The notes: a model not told the origin generated them from the sequence alone. A DNA stretch of 5,602 nt from Acidobacteria bacterium RIFCSPHIGHO2_01_FULL_67_28 (GCA_001766965.1 MEKM01000137.1:1-5602); one strand, 5' to 3'. Shown: positions 1 to 5,494, counted from the stretch's first letter. Made by a program: numbers and translations.

Positions 1-15
1 ATCGCGGGCGCGGCC

Positions 16-309
16 ATGGACGTGGCGCGGCGGTATCGGGTCGAGGGGCGCGTGCAGGGAGTGGGCTTCCGGTTCTTCGTCGAGCGCGCGGCGCGGCAGC
101 TGGCCCTGGCCGGCTACGTGAAGAACCTCGGCGACGGCCGCGTCGAAGTCTACGCCATCGGCCCGCCGGCCCAGCTCGAGGACATGAAGCGGCGGCTGGA
201 GCAGGGCCCGCGCGCCGCCCGGGTCGAGCGCGTGCTGGAAGAAGAGGCCGCTGTCGAAGAACGCTATCGCAGCGCTTTCACCGTCGAATTCGGAGGAGGC
301 TTGTGGTGA
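16..309 (+). CDS. acyP: Acylphosphatase
   Basis: Small cytosolic enzyme of 97 residues that hydrolyses the carboxyl-phosphate bond of acylphosphates such as acetyl phosphate or 1,3-bisphosphoglycerate. The family signature is plain: GRVQGVGFR at residues 11-19 holds the phosphate-binding loop and the catalytic Arg19, and YVKNLGDGRVEV (34-45) holds the catalytic Asn37. The length matches the usual 90-100 residues. The start at ATG 16 gives the normal family N-terminus (a few residues, then RYRVEGRVQG). No good Shine-Dalgarno is visible in the 15 bases upstream, and those codons are open in the same frame, so a slightly earlier start cannot be excluded from this window. Its last codons overlap the start of apt, which implies translational coupling. 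The shared operon does not reveal its physiological substrate. Confidence 0.95.
   Translation: MDVARRYRVEGRVQGVGFRFFVERAARQLALAGYVKNLGDGRVEVYAIGPPAQLEDMKRRLEQGPRAARVERVLEEEAAVEERYRSAFTVEFGGGLW
292..299 (+). promoter_or_regulatory. Ribosome binding site for apt inside acyP
   Basis: GGAGGAGG is a near-ideal Shine-Dalgarno lying within the last codons of acyP. It is 3 bases before GTG 303 and 6 bases before GTG 306. The better spacing favours GTG 306, whose start would overlap the acyP stop as GTGA (306-309). Confidence 0.75.
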
Positions 310-833
310 ACTCCAGCGTCTTGAAGAACCTGATCCGCGAAGTCCCTGACTTCCCCAAGCCCGGCGTCCTGTTTTACGACATCACCACGCTGCTCAAGGA
401 CCCGCAGGGCTTCCGCACGCTCATCGACGCTCTCTACGACCACTACCACCGCCGCCCGGTGGACGCGGTGGCGGGCATCGAGGCCCGCGGCTTCATCTTC
501 GGCCCCGCGCTCGCCTACCGGCTGGGCGCGGGCTTCGTGCCCATCCGCAAGCCCAACAAGCTCCCCGCCGAAAAGGCAAGAGAGACCTATCAGCTCGAGT
601 ACGGCGAAGACGCCCTCGAAATCCACAAGGACGCCGTGCGCAAGGGCCAGCGCGTGCTCATCTGCGACGACCTGCTGGCGACGGGCGGCACCGCCGCGGC
701 CGCCGCCCGCCTGGTGCAGAAGCTCGGCGGCGACGTCATCGGCTGCGGCTTCGCCATCGAGCTTACCTTCCTCAAAGGCCGCGAGAAGCTCAAGGGCCTC
801 GACGTCTTCAGCCTGCTGCAATACGACAAGTAG
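303..833 (+). CDS. apt: Adenine phosphoribosyltransferase
   Basis: Cytosolic purine-salvage enzyme that converts adenine and PRPP to AMP and pyrophosphate. The N-terminal block IREVPDFPKPGVLFYDITTL (residues 11-30) is characteristic of bacterial Apt. GIEARGFIFG (58-67) and PIRKPNKLP (80-88) line the base-binding and pyrophosphate sites, LEYGEDALEIH (98-108) is the flexible loop, and VLICDDLLATGGTA (118-131) is the PRPP-binding motif with its two acidic residues. At 176 residues it has the normal family length and looks intact. Two tandem GTG codons (303 and 306) are possible starts. Spacing from the GGAGGAGG site favours 306, which would remove one residue. It overlaps acyP and is followed after 10 bp by an unknown gene, so the three are probably cotranscribed. 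Confidence 0.96.
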   Translation: MVNSSVLKNLIREVPDFPKPGVLFYDITTLLKDPQGFRTLIDALYDHYHRRPVDAVAGIEARGFIFGPALAYRLGAGFVPIRKPNKLPAEKARETYQLEYGEDALEIHKDAVRKGQRVLICDDLLATGGTAAAAARLVQKLGGDVIGCGFAIELTFLKGREKLKGLDVFSLLQYDK

Positions 834-843
834 GGTCGCGCCC

Positions 844-1329
844 GTGGCGTTCGCCGGCAGCGAGAAACTCCGCGCGCTGCTCCAGGAGTTCGTCGACGCC
901 CGCCTTGACGTCCCCGAGCTTTTCGCTCGCGCCGGCAAACTCCTGCCCGCCGGGGCCGACCCCAGCGAAGAAATCCTCGAGCTCCTGGCCGAGGCCGACT
1001 TGAAACTGCGCCTGCCCCCGGGCCGCCAGCCCTTCGTGCGGCGCCTCGAGCAGTTCGCCGCGGGCGAAAGCTCCTACACCGAGCTCGACCTCTGGTGCTT
1101 CAGCCTGGGCCAGACGGAGGCGCTCGCCATCGACGCCGCGCTCTCCGCCGACCCTGAAATCAACCTGCTGCGCGCGGTGGTGGACTGGATCGAAGAGTGG
1201 GAGGTCGAAGCGGCGCGGCCCGCCCCGGCCGAATTGCGCGAGTTCGCCGGCATCCTCGGGCGCGAAGCCGACCCGCTGCGCTGCCTGGAGCAGCTCGAAG
1301 AAGCCGTCTCCCGCTTCGGGCAAGAGTGA
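844..1329 (+). CDS. Hypothetical acidic helical protein
   Basis: I do not recognise this 161-residue protein. It starts with GTG 844, ten bases after the apt stop, and ends 18 bp before the convergent ndh stop. It has no signal peptide, membrane segment or cysteine motif (only Cys85 and Cys147), so it is probably cytosolic. It is rich in Glu, Leu and Ala with long predicted amphipathic helices, for example around residues 7-33, 41-55 and 143-158, and is clearly acidic overall. The most distinctive stretch is SSYTELDLWCFSLGQTEA (76-93), followed by the aromatic NLLRAVVDWIEEWE (107-120). Codon use matches its neighbours, and the reading frame follows apt with operon-like spacing, so I believe it is a real gene. 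It could be a small helical adaptor or regulatory protein, but nothing in the sequence fixes a function. Confidence 0.75.
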   Translation: MAFAGSEKLRALLQEFVDARLDVPELFARAGKLLPAGADPSEEILELLAEADLKLRLPPGRQPFVRRLEQFAAGESSYTELDLWCFSLGQTEALAIDAALSADPEINLLRAVVDWIEEWEVEAARPAPAELREFAGILGREADPLRCLEQLEEAVSRFGQE

Positions 1330-1347
1330 ACCCGCACCGCCCCGCAG

Positions 1348-2643
1348 TCAGCGAGGAGTGGCAGCGGACGCTCCGCTCTCGCACAGGCGGCAGCGGGCGG
1401 GCCGGCGCAGGATGGAAGTGTCGCGGGGAAAGAGCGTCGCCAGGCTCCAATCGAGCGCGACCTGCAGCTGCTTCTTCAGGCCGACGAGCTTCAGCAGGTG
1501 GACGGCGTTCCACAGCAGCCACGCCGGGTAGCCCGAGAACTTCACCCCCATCAGGTTGACCACCGCGTCGTTCATCCCGAGCGACACCAGCATCCCCTGC
1601 GGCCGGTACTCGAAGTTCACGTAGGCCTGCCGCGCCACGCCCCGCGCCACGTTCTCCGCCGCCACCCGCGCCTGCTGCATCGCCAGCGGCGCCACCGGCA
1701 CGGTGTGCTCCGGCGGCGCGCCTTTCACCACGGCGTTGTCGCCGATGGCGAAGACGCGCGGGTGGTCGGGCAAATGGAGCTGCGGCGTCACCAGCACACG
1801 CCCCGCCGGGTTCTTCGGCCCCGGCAACGACTCGAGCAACGGGTTGGCGCGGACCCCCGCCGTCCAGATGACCAGGCCGGTCGGGACTTTTTCGCCGCCC
1901 TTCAGCTCCACCTCGCCGGGCCCGGCGCGAGCGACCCGGGCCTCGGTGCGCAGCTCGATGCCTTTCCGCTCGAGCTTGCGCCGGGCGCGCGCGGCGAGCT
2001 TGGGGTCGACGCCCACGAGGATCTCCGCCGTGGCTTCGATCAGCAGGAGCCGGACGTCATCCGCGGGGATGCCGCGATAGCGGCGCACGACGTGGCGGAA
2101 GAGGAGGTCGCGGAGCTCGGCGGCCACTTCGACCCCGGTGTAGCCCCCGCCGACCACGGTGAGCGTGAGCAGGGCGCGCTTGCGCTCGGGGTCGGGCTCG
2201 TGGTCGGCGTGCTCGAGCAAATCGAGCAGGTGGTCGCGCAGCACGACGGCGTGCTCGAGCGAATAGAGCGGGAAGCAGTGTTCGGCGCCCTCGAGCCCGA
2301 AAAAGTTTGGCACGCTGCCGAGGGCGATGATCAGGTAGTCGAAGGGCAGCGCGCCGACGCTCGTCGCCACCTGCCGCCGGGCCAGGTCGAACCCGGTCGC
2401 GCGCGCCCGCAGGATGCGAAAGCGGCGCTCGCGGCGGATGTCGCGCAGGCTCTGCACGATGTGGCGCGGCTCGATGGTGGAAGAGACGATCTGCGGCAGC
2501 AGCGGCGTGAAGAGGAAGTAGTTGTTCTCGCTGACGAGCGTGATCTCCACCGCCGGGTCGTCCCGGAAGCGCCGCTCCAGCTCCAGCACCGCCTCCAGCC
2601 CGCCGAAGCCTCCGCCCACGACTACGATACGCGTTGTAGTCAC
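1348..2643 (-). CDS. ndh: Type II NADH dehydrogenase (NDH-2), FAD-dependent
   Basis: Single-subunit peripheral membrane NADH:quinone oxidoreductase that feeds electrons to the quinone pool without pumping protons. With the start at GTG 2643 it is 431 residues, close to the usual NDH-2 length. Landmarks in order: IVVVGGGFGGLEA (6-18), the FAD Rossmann loop; NNYFLFTPLLPQI (40-52), typical of the family; LTVVGGGYTGVEVAAEL (161-177), the NADH-binding Rossmann loop; VFAIGD (297-302), the FAD ribityl contact; and APLAMQQARVAAENVA (318-333), the quinone-site helix. The C-terminal amphipathic region (about 371-411), ending in DWSLATLFPRD, fits membrane attachment. The frame extends in-phase to TTG 2709, but those 22 extra residues fit no family N-terminus, whereas GTG 2643 has a GAGG site 8 bases upstream. 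An unusual basic tail carries a Cys pair (CRLC, 418-421). Confidence 0.94.
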   Translation of the reverse strand: MTTTRIVVVGGGFGGLEAVLELERRFRDDPAVEITLVSENNYFLFTPLLPQIVSSTIEPRHIVQSLRDIRRERRFRILRARATGFDLARRQVATSVGALPFDYLIIALGSVPNFFGLEGAEHCFPLYSLEHAVVLRDHLLDLLEHADHEPDPERKRALLTLTVVGGGYTGVEVAAELRDLLFRHVVRRYRGIPADDVRLLLIEATAEILVGVDPKLAARARRKLERKGIELRTEARVARAGPGEVELKGGEKVPTGLVIWTAGVRANPLLESLPGPKNPAGRVLVTPQLHLPDHPRVFAIGDNAVVKGAPPEHTVPVAPLAMQQARVAAENVARGVARQAYVNFEYRPQGMLVSLGMNDAVVNLMGVKFSGYPAWLLWNAVHLLKLVGLKKQLQVALDWSLATLFPRDTSILRRPARCRLCESGASAATPR

Positions 2644-2651
2644 CCGCCTAA

Positions 2652-2655
2652 CCTC
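2652..2655 (-). promoter_or_regulatory. Ribosome binding site deciding the ndh start
   Basis: On the minus strand GAGG lies 8 bases before GTG 2643-2641. This supports that codon over the upstream in-frame TTG at 2709, because the protein then begins MTTTRIVVVGGGFGG with the FAD loop at the expected distance from the N-terminus. Confidence 0.6.
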
Positions 2656-2750
2656 ATGGGCTGAAGCCTTGTCTTCTTTCTTACCGCACTGGCACAGCCA
2701 ATCCTTCAACTTCAGGACAAGGAAGCCGCAACGCCACCAACTACCCCTCT

Positions 2751-2832
2751 GTCATTCTGAGGCCGAAGGCCGAAGAATCTCAATCGAAACCACCGGCAGG
2801 GTTTGAGATCCTTCGCTTCGCTCAGGATGACA
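2751..2832. repeat. Paired imperfect inverted repeat, dispersed family
   Basis: The left arm (2751-2783) reads GTCATTCTGAG, then a CCGAAGG-rich stretch, then AATCTCAA. The right arm (2803-2832) reads TTGAGATCCTTCGCTTCG then CTCAGGATGACA, and its reverse complement matches the left arm at both ends with a few differences in the middle. About 19 bases (2784-2802) separate them. The right arm is identical over 30 bases to a single arm at 5226-5255. The element sits in the 215-bp gap between the rlmB stop (2859) and the ndh start (2643), so in RNA it could fold into a long hairpin and act as a terminator or 3' stabiliser for rlmB. The rest of that gap (2656-2750 and 2833-2858) shows nothing I can name. 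Confidence 0.8.
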
Positions 2833-2858
2833 ACGCTTGCTCGGTTCAGGCCCCGGGC

Positions 2859-3617
2859 TTAAGGAGAAACTCCTTTCGCGCGGCGCTGCCGCACTGCCTC
2901 GTAGAGCACGACCCCGGCGGCCACCGCGACGTTGAGCGAGGCGATCTTGCCCGCCGCGGGGATGGAAACCACAAAGTCGCACTTCTCGCGGATTTTTTCG
3001 TGGAGCCCCTTGCCTTCCCCGCCGAGCACGAGGCCCAGCGAGCCGGTGTAGTCCACCTCGGTGAACGCTTTCGGAGCGTGCTCGTCGAGCCCGACCAGCC
3101 AGCACCCGGCTTCCTTCAGCCGCTCGAGCGCCCGGCCGAGGTTCACGACGCGGGCAACCGGGACGTGCTCGCTGGCCCCGGCCGAGACTTTCTCCGCCGC
3201 CGGGGTGATGCCGGCGGCGCGGCGCTCGGGCACGACCACGCCGCTCACGCCGGCGCAGTAGGCGGTGCGCAGGATGGCTCCCAGGTTGCGCGGGTCTTCG
3301 ACGCCGTCGAGCAGGAGGAACAGCGCGGGCTCCTGTGCTTGTCCTGACGGAGGAAGGGCTTGGGCGATTAGGTCTTCGAGGTCGAGGTAGCGCTTCGCGC
3401 CCGCGAGCGCCGCCACGCCCTGGTGGTCGGGCGAGCCCGCCAGGCGGTCGAGCTCTTCGCGGCTGACGAAGCGCACCGGGACGTTCGCGGCGCGCGCCGC
3501 CTTCACCAGCTCGTCCGCGCGGCGCCCGCCGCGCCCGCGGGCCACCAGCAGCCGCTCGAGCGGCCGGCCGCCCGCGAGCGCCTGCTCCACCGCGTGGATG
3601 CCGTAGAGGACATTCAT
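2859..3617 (-). CDS. rlmB: 23S rRNA 2'-O-ribose methyltransferase, RlmB/TrmH family
   Basis: SPOUT-class methyltransferase of 252 residues, probably modifying the 2'-OH of the guanosine equivalent to E. coli G2251 in the 23S rRNA P-loop with S-adenosylmethionine. The N-terminal substrate-binding domain starts NVLYGIHAVEQAL (2-14) and includes DHQGVAAL (64-71). The knotted catalytic domain carries all three family motifs: DGVEDPRNLGAILRTAY (104-120) with Asn111 and Arg117; LGLVLGGEGKGL (194-205) with Glu201; and VSIPAAGKIASLNVAVAAG (217-235). The length matches the family (about 245-250), so it looks complete. ATG 3617 has no clear Shine-Dalgarno but lies 4 bases after the stop of the upstream GluRS-like gene, suggesting expression by translational coupling. 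The exact target nucleotide is inferred from the family; another TrmH-type 2'-O-methylation site is possible. Confidence 0.92.
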   Translation of the reverse strand: MNVLYGIHAVEQALAGGRPLERLLVARGRGGRRADELVKAARAANVPVRFVSREELDRLAGSPDHQGVAALAGAKRYLDLEDLIAQALPPSGQAQEPALFLLLDGVEDPRNLGAILRTAYCAGVSGVVVPERRAAGITPAAEKVSAGASEHVPVARVVNLGRALERLKEAGCWLVGLDEHAPKAFTEVDYTGSLGLVLGGEGKGLHEKIREKCDFVVSIPAAGKIASLNVAVAAGVVLYEAVRQRRAKGVSP

Positions 3618-3621
3618 CGCT

Positions 3622-4623
3622 TCACACGAAGACCGAGCAGAACTCGAGCACGCGCTCGCGGCAGCTCTTGACGCGCACGGGCAGGTCGAGCTCGGCGCCG
3701 CGCTCGAAGACCGGGATCAGCTCTTCCAGCTCCGGCCCGAAGGGCAGCCCGGTCAGCACCACCTGGATGGGTTGGATCAGGTGGCGGCCGCGCCACGGGG
3801 TCTCGCGCTTGATGTCTTCGAGAATGCCGCGGAAACGCTCGACCGTCAGCCAGCTGTCTTCCAGCATCCGCTGGCCGAAGACGCGCAGGACGTCGCGGGC
3901 GCCCTCGCGCTCGAGGGCCTGGCGGCTCTCGGCCACGCGCAGGTAGTTCTCCGGATGGTAGTCGAAGATGAGCCGCGTGCGCGGCGGCAGAAGCGAGAGG
4001 AAGTCGAGGCCGGGCAGCACCGCGCGGATGACGTCGCGCAGCCAGCCGCGGATGACCGGCAGCAGCTCGTCCGCCGGCAGCCAGCCCACGCGGCGAAAAT
4101 ACGGCAGCGAGAGCTCCAACAGCCGATCGAGGTCGGCGCGCTGGAGCCAGGCGTGATTGATCCGGCGCAGCTCTTCGAAGTCGAACCGGACCGGCTGCGC
4201 GCGCAGCCGCTCCGGCGACCACAGGCTGATGAGCTGCTCTCGCGAGAGCAGCTCATCGGGGGCGGCGCCCCCCGGCGCCTCCCAAGCGGTGAGGGCAAGG
4301 AAGTGAAGAAGGGCTTCGGGCAAGACCCCCAGTTCGCGCAACTCGGTGAGCGGCGTGCGCCCACTCCACTGGCCCCAAGGCGAGGGCTCGCACTCTTCGA
4401 GCGCAGGAAGAGATTTGAGCCAGGCCGGCGCGTCGCCGCTCGCGGCTTCGGCGTCCCATTCGAGCCCGAGCCAGCGGAGCTCATCGCGCCAGGGCGCCTC
4501 GCCCACCGACACCGTGAAGCGCGCCTGCGCGCGGCGTGCTTCGAGCCAGAGACAGAGCGCGACGCGGGCGCTCTCGGCCGTGAGCGCCTCTGCCGGCGGT
4601 GAAAAATGGAGGGAAGCGACCAT
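3622..4623 (-). CDS. Degenerate glutamyl-tRNA synthetase-like paralog, catalytic motifs lost
   Basis: This 333-residue protein resembles class I glutamyl-tRNA synthetase but is about 130-150 residues short. The N-terminus tracks GluRS: LHFSPPAEALTAESAR (5-20) aligns with the RFAPSPTGxLHxG-SAR region, followed by VALCLWLEARR (21-31) and LRWLGLEWD (49-57). The HIGH-equivalent position reads ALTAE and the IEDTD position reads VGEAP. Only about 35 residues then separate WLGLEWD from TELRELGVLPEALLHFLAL (93-111), which in GluRS directly follows KMSKS; the KMSKS position reads GQWSGR. From there the tRNA/anticodon-binding half is present: SREQLISLWSPERL (127-140), RFDFEELRRINHAWL (146-160), and a C-terminal QPIQVVLTGLPFGPELEELI (284-303) matching the QPLRVALTG...GP block. 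I infer it cannot aminoacylate but may still bind tRNA or another RNA. It is 4 bp upstream of rlmB, as an operon. The gene is open and codon-normal, so not an obvious pseudogene. Confidence 0.85.
   Translation of the reverse strand: MVASLHFSPPAEALTAESARVALCLWLEARRAQARFTVSVGEAPWRDELRWLGLEWDAEAASGDAPAWLKSLPALEECEPSPWGQWSGRTPLTELRELGVLPEALLHFLALTAWEAPGGAAPDELLSREQLISLWSPERLRAQPVRFDFEELRRINHAWLQRADLDRLLELSLPYFRRVGWLPADELLPVIRGWLRDVIRAVLPGLDFLSLLPPRTRLIFDYHPENYLRVAESRQALEREGARDVLRVFGQRMLEDSWLTVERFRGILEDIKRETPWRGRHLIQPIQVVLTGLPFGPELEELIPVFERGAELDLPVRVKSCRERVLEFCSVFV
4228..4257. repeat. Perfect 30-bp palindrome inside the GluRS-like gene
   Basis: GATGAGCTGCTCTCG (4228-4242) is followed with no spacer by its exact reverse complement CGAGAGCAGCTCATC (4243-4257). 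Symmetry stops at T4227/G4258. It lies on codon boundaries and encodes DELLSREQLI (residues 123-132) of the GluRS-like protein; read on the other strand in register it encodes the same ten residues. The peptide aligns with a conserved part of GluRS, so it does not look like an inserted element. Confidence 0.95.
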
Positions 4624-4640
4624 CGCCGCCTAGCATAGCA

Positions 4641-4665
4641 CGCCGGGCGGTGAGGCCGTCCGGCG
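4641..4665 (-). terminator. GC-rich hairpin directly after the Spy-like gene
   Basis: Just after the stop codon of the Spy-like gene (4668-4666), the minus strand can form a 10-pair stem with one mismatch (4656-4665 against 4641-4650) closed by a 5-base loop. There is no U tract, so if it terminates transcription it is not a classical intrinsic terminator. It fills most of the 42-bp gap before the GluRS-like start and may partly separate the two genes. Confidence 0.4.
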
Positions 4666-5184
4666 CTACCGGGCGTGCTCCGCCGTGGCGTAGCGGAGCT
4701 GGTGGTAGCGGGCGCGCTGCTCGGGCGTGAGCAGTTGGCGCGCTTCCAGGTGAGTCGAGAGGTGCACCCAGCGCAGCTCGGCGCGGAGCTTGGCGATTTC
4801 ATCCAGCAGGGGCCGCACCTCTGCGACCGCGGCGGCGCTGGAGACGAAGAGCTGCTCGAGCTCGGCTTCTTTGTCGAGGACGCGCTGGCCGGTCATGAGC
4901 GCGCGGCCGCGCATCTGGTCGAAAAGCGCCCGGACTTGCTTCTCTTGCTCCGGGGTCAGCGCCAGCTCGTTCTTAAGCTCGAGAATGTGCTTGGGGCCAG
5001 GGTAGCCGTGGCGGTCGGCAGCGAGCGCCATGCCGAAGCCTTCGCCCTTCTCAATCGCCTGCCGCTCCTCTTCCAGGCAGGCGTGAGGCGCGGCCGGCAC
5101 CGGCTGCGACCGCGAAACCGGTGCCAGCGCGGCCAGCGCCAGTCCGGTGACAATCAGGCTCGCCTCGAAAACTCTCTTGTTCAT
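4666..5184 (-). CDS. Secreted Spy/CpxP-like LTxxQ-motif protein
   Basis: Predicted periplasmic protein of 172 residues. The start at ATG 5184 is set by GGAGG six bases upstream and gives a typical signal peptide: MNKR, then a hydrophobic stretch ASLIVTGLALAALAPV (8-23), with cleavage probable around residues 26-33. The frame extends 13 residues further upstream, but those residues would spoil the signal. The mature part is almost all helix and has the two repeats that define the Spy/CpxP superfamily: LTPEQEKQVRALFDQM (76-91) and LTPEQRARYHQLR (152-164). Between them lies a charged helical hairpin (92-145). Known family members are envelope-stress chaperones or metal-stress sensors (Spy, CpxP, CnrX/ZraP-like). 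His59, His66, His141, His145 and Cys36 are present but form no clear metal site. A sensor partner is not visible nearby, so chaperone versus sensor remains open. Confidence 0.88.
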   Translation of the reverse strand: MNKRVFEASLIVTGLALAALAPVSRSQPVPAAPHACLEEERQAIEKGEGFGMALAADRHGYPGPKHILELKNELALTPEQEKQVRALFDQMRGRALMTGQRVLDKEAELEQLFVSSAAAVAEVRPLLDEIAKLRAELRWVHLSTHLEARQLLTPEQRARYHQLRYATAEHAR

Positions 5185-5190
5185 CGTCTG

Positions 5191-5195
5191 CCTCC
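5191..5195 (-). promoter_or_regulatory. Ribosome binding site of the Spy-like gene
   Basis: GGAGG on the minus strand, 6 bases before ATG 5184. It chooses this start over the in-frame upstream extension to 5223. Confidence 0.85.
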
Positions 5196-5225
5196 GAAAG
5201 GCGCCACCGGGGCGGGCGGCCACGA

Positions 5226-5255
5226 TTGAGATCCTTCGCTTCGCTCAGGATGACA
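5226..5255. repeat. Single arm of the dispersed repeat
   Basis: TTGAGATCCTTCGCTTCG followed by CTCAGGATGACA is identical over 30 bases to the right arm at 2803-2832. Here no full partner arm is found. Instead, GAAGCGAAGG at 5261-5270 is the exact reverse complement of CCTTCGCTTC at 5233-5242, giving a 10-bp stem with an 18-base loop. The copy lies in the 91-bp gap between the small basic gene and the Spy-like gene and could act as a transcript end or processing site. Confidence 0.85.
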
Positions 5256-5275
5256 GAAAAGAAGCGAAGGGGTTG

Positions 5276-5446
5276 TCAGGCGGCGGAGCGGGCCTGCTGG
5301 CGGCGCTTGCGGGCCAGCAGCTCGCGGGCCAGCCGCGGCAGCTCTTCGTAGCGGAGCTGGCCTTGCTCGTGGAGCTTCACCTTCTGCTTGGCGCGCTTGC
5401 GGCGCTTCTGGTGCTTCTTCTGGGCCACGAACGATTTCTGTCGCAT
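5276..5446 (-). CDS. Small very basic protein, 56 residues
   Basis: Reading the minus strand from ATG 5446 gives a 56-residue protein that begins MRQKSFVAQKKHQKRRKRAK and ends QQARSAA before TGA. A strong site GGAGGAG (5456-5462) lies 9 bases upstream, and codon use is GC-rich like its neighbours. Residues 1-26 are packed with Lys, Arg, His and Gln. Residues 29-53 look like an amphipathic helix (LRYEELPRLARELLARKRR). There are no cysteines, membrane segment or signal peptide. Composition suggests a nucleic-acid-binding or ribosome-associated protein in the style of small ribosomal proteins, but I do not recognise a family. It precedes the Spy-like gene on the same strand, separated by a repeat arm, so it may be transcribed alone. 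Confidence 0.75.
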   Translation of the reverse strand: MRQKSFVAQKKHQKRRKRAKQKVKLHEQGQLRYEELPRLARELLARKRRQQARSAA

Positions 5447-5455
5447 CCGTGTTTA

Positions 5456-5462
5456 CTCCTCC
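5456..5462 (-). promoter_or_regulatory. Ribosome binding site of the small basic gene
   Basis: GGAGGAG on the minus strand, 9 bases before ATG 5446. It is one of the strongest Shine-Dalgarno sequences in the window and is the main argument that this short frame is translated. Confidence 0.8.
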
Positions 5463-5494
5463 GCGTTAGTTTGTCCTAGCAAGGCCGCTGTCAA

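Noticed and set aside
1330..1347. Possible bidirectional terminator between the convergent genes
   Set aside because: The 18 bases are C-rich with no inverted repeat or T run; I see no hairpin.
1498..2664. Long open frame on the + strand opposite ndh (388 codons)
   Set aside because: It is antisense to a clear NDH-2 gene, is rich in His/Arg/Gln/Asp as expected from the complement of GC-rich codons, and shows no domain.
2644..2709. 22-residue N-terminal extension of ndh starting at TTG 2709, containing CQCG
   Set aside because: It has no family match and would place the FAD loop too far from the N-terminus. GTG 2643 has a GAGG site at good spacing.
3772..4602. Long open frame on the + strand opposite the GluRS-like gene (276 codons)
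   Set aside because: Its composition is that of a complementary-strand shadow. The only notable shared peptide, DELLSREQLI, comes from the palindrome.
3622..4623. Reading the GluRS-like gene as an ordinary gltX damaged by a frameshift
   Set aside because: The frame is continuous, and the conserved blocks on either side of the missing interior are in one frame and in the correct order. The signature positions are substituted rather than out of frame.
3846..4802. Minus-strand open frame (318 codons) overlapping both the GluRS-like and Spy-like genes
   Set aside because: It is rich in Arg, Ser, Pro and Ala without domains and overlaps two better supported genes in another frame; it is a GC-rich shadow.
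5466..5494. Possible promoter for the small basic gene: perfect TTGACA (5489-5494, minus strand) with AACTAA 17 bases downstream
   Set aside because: The -10 hexamer is poor and the implied transcription start would fall inside the Shine-Dalgarno sequence, so it could not serve this gene normally.
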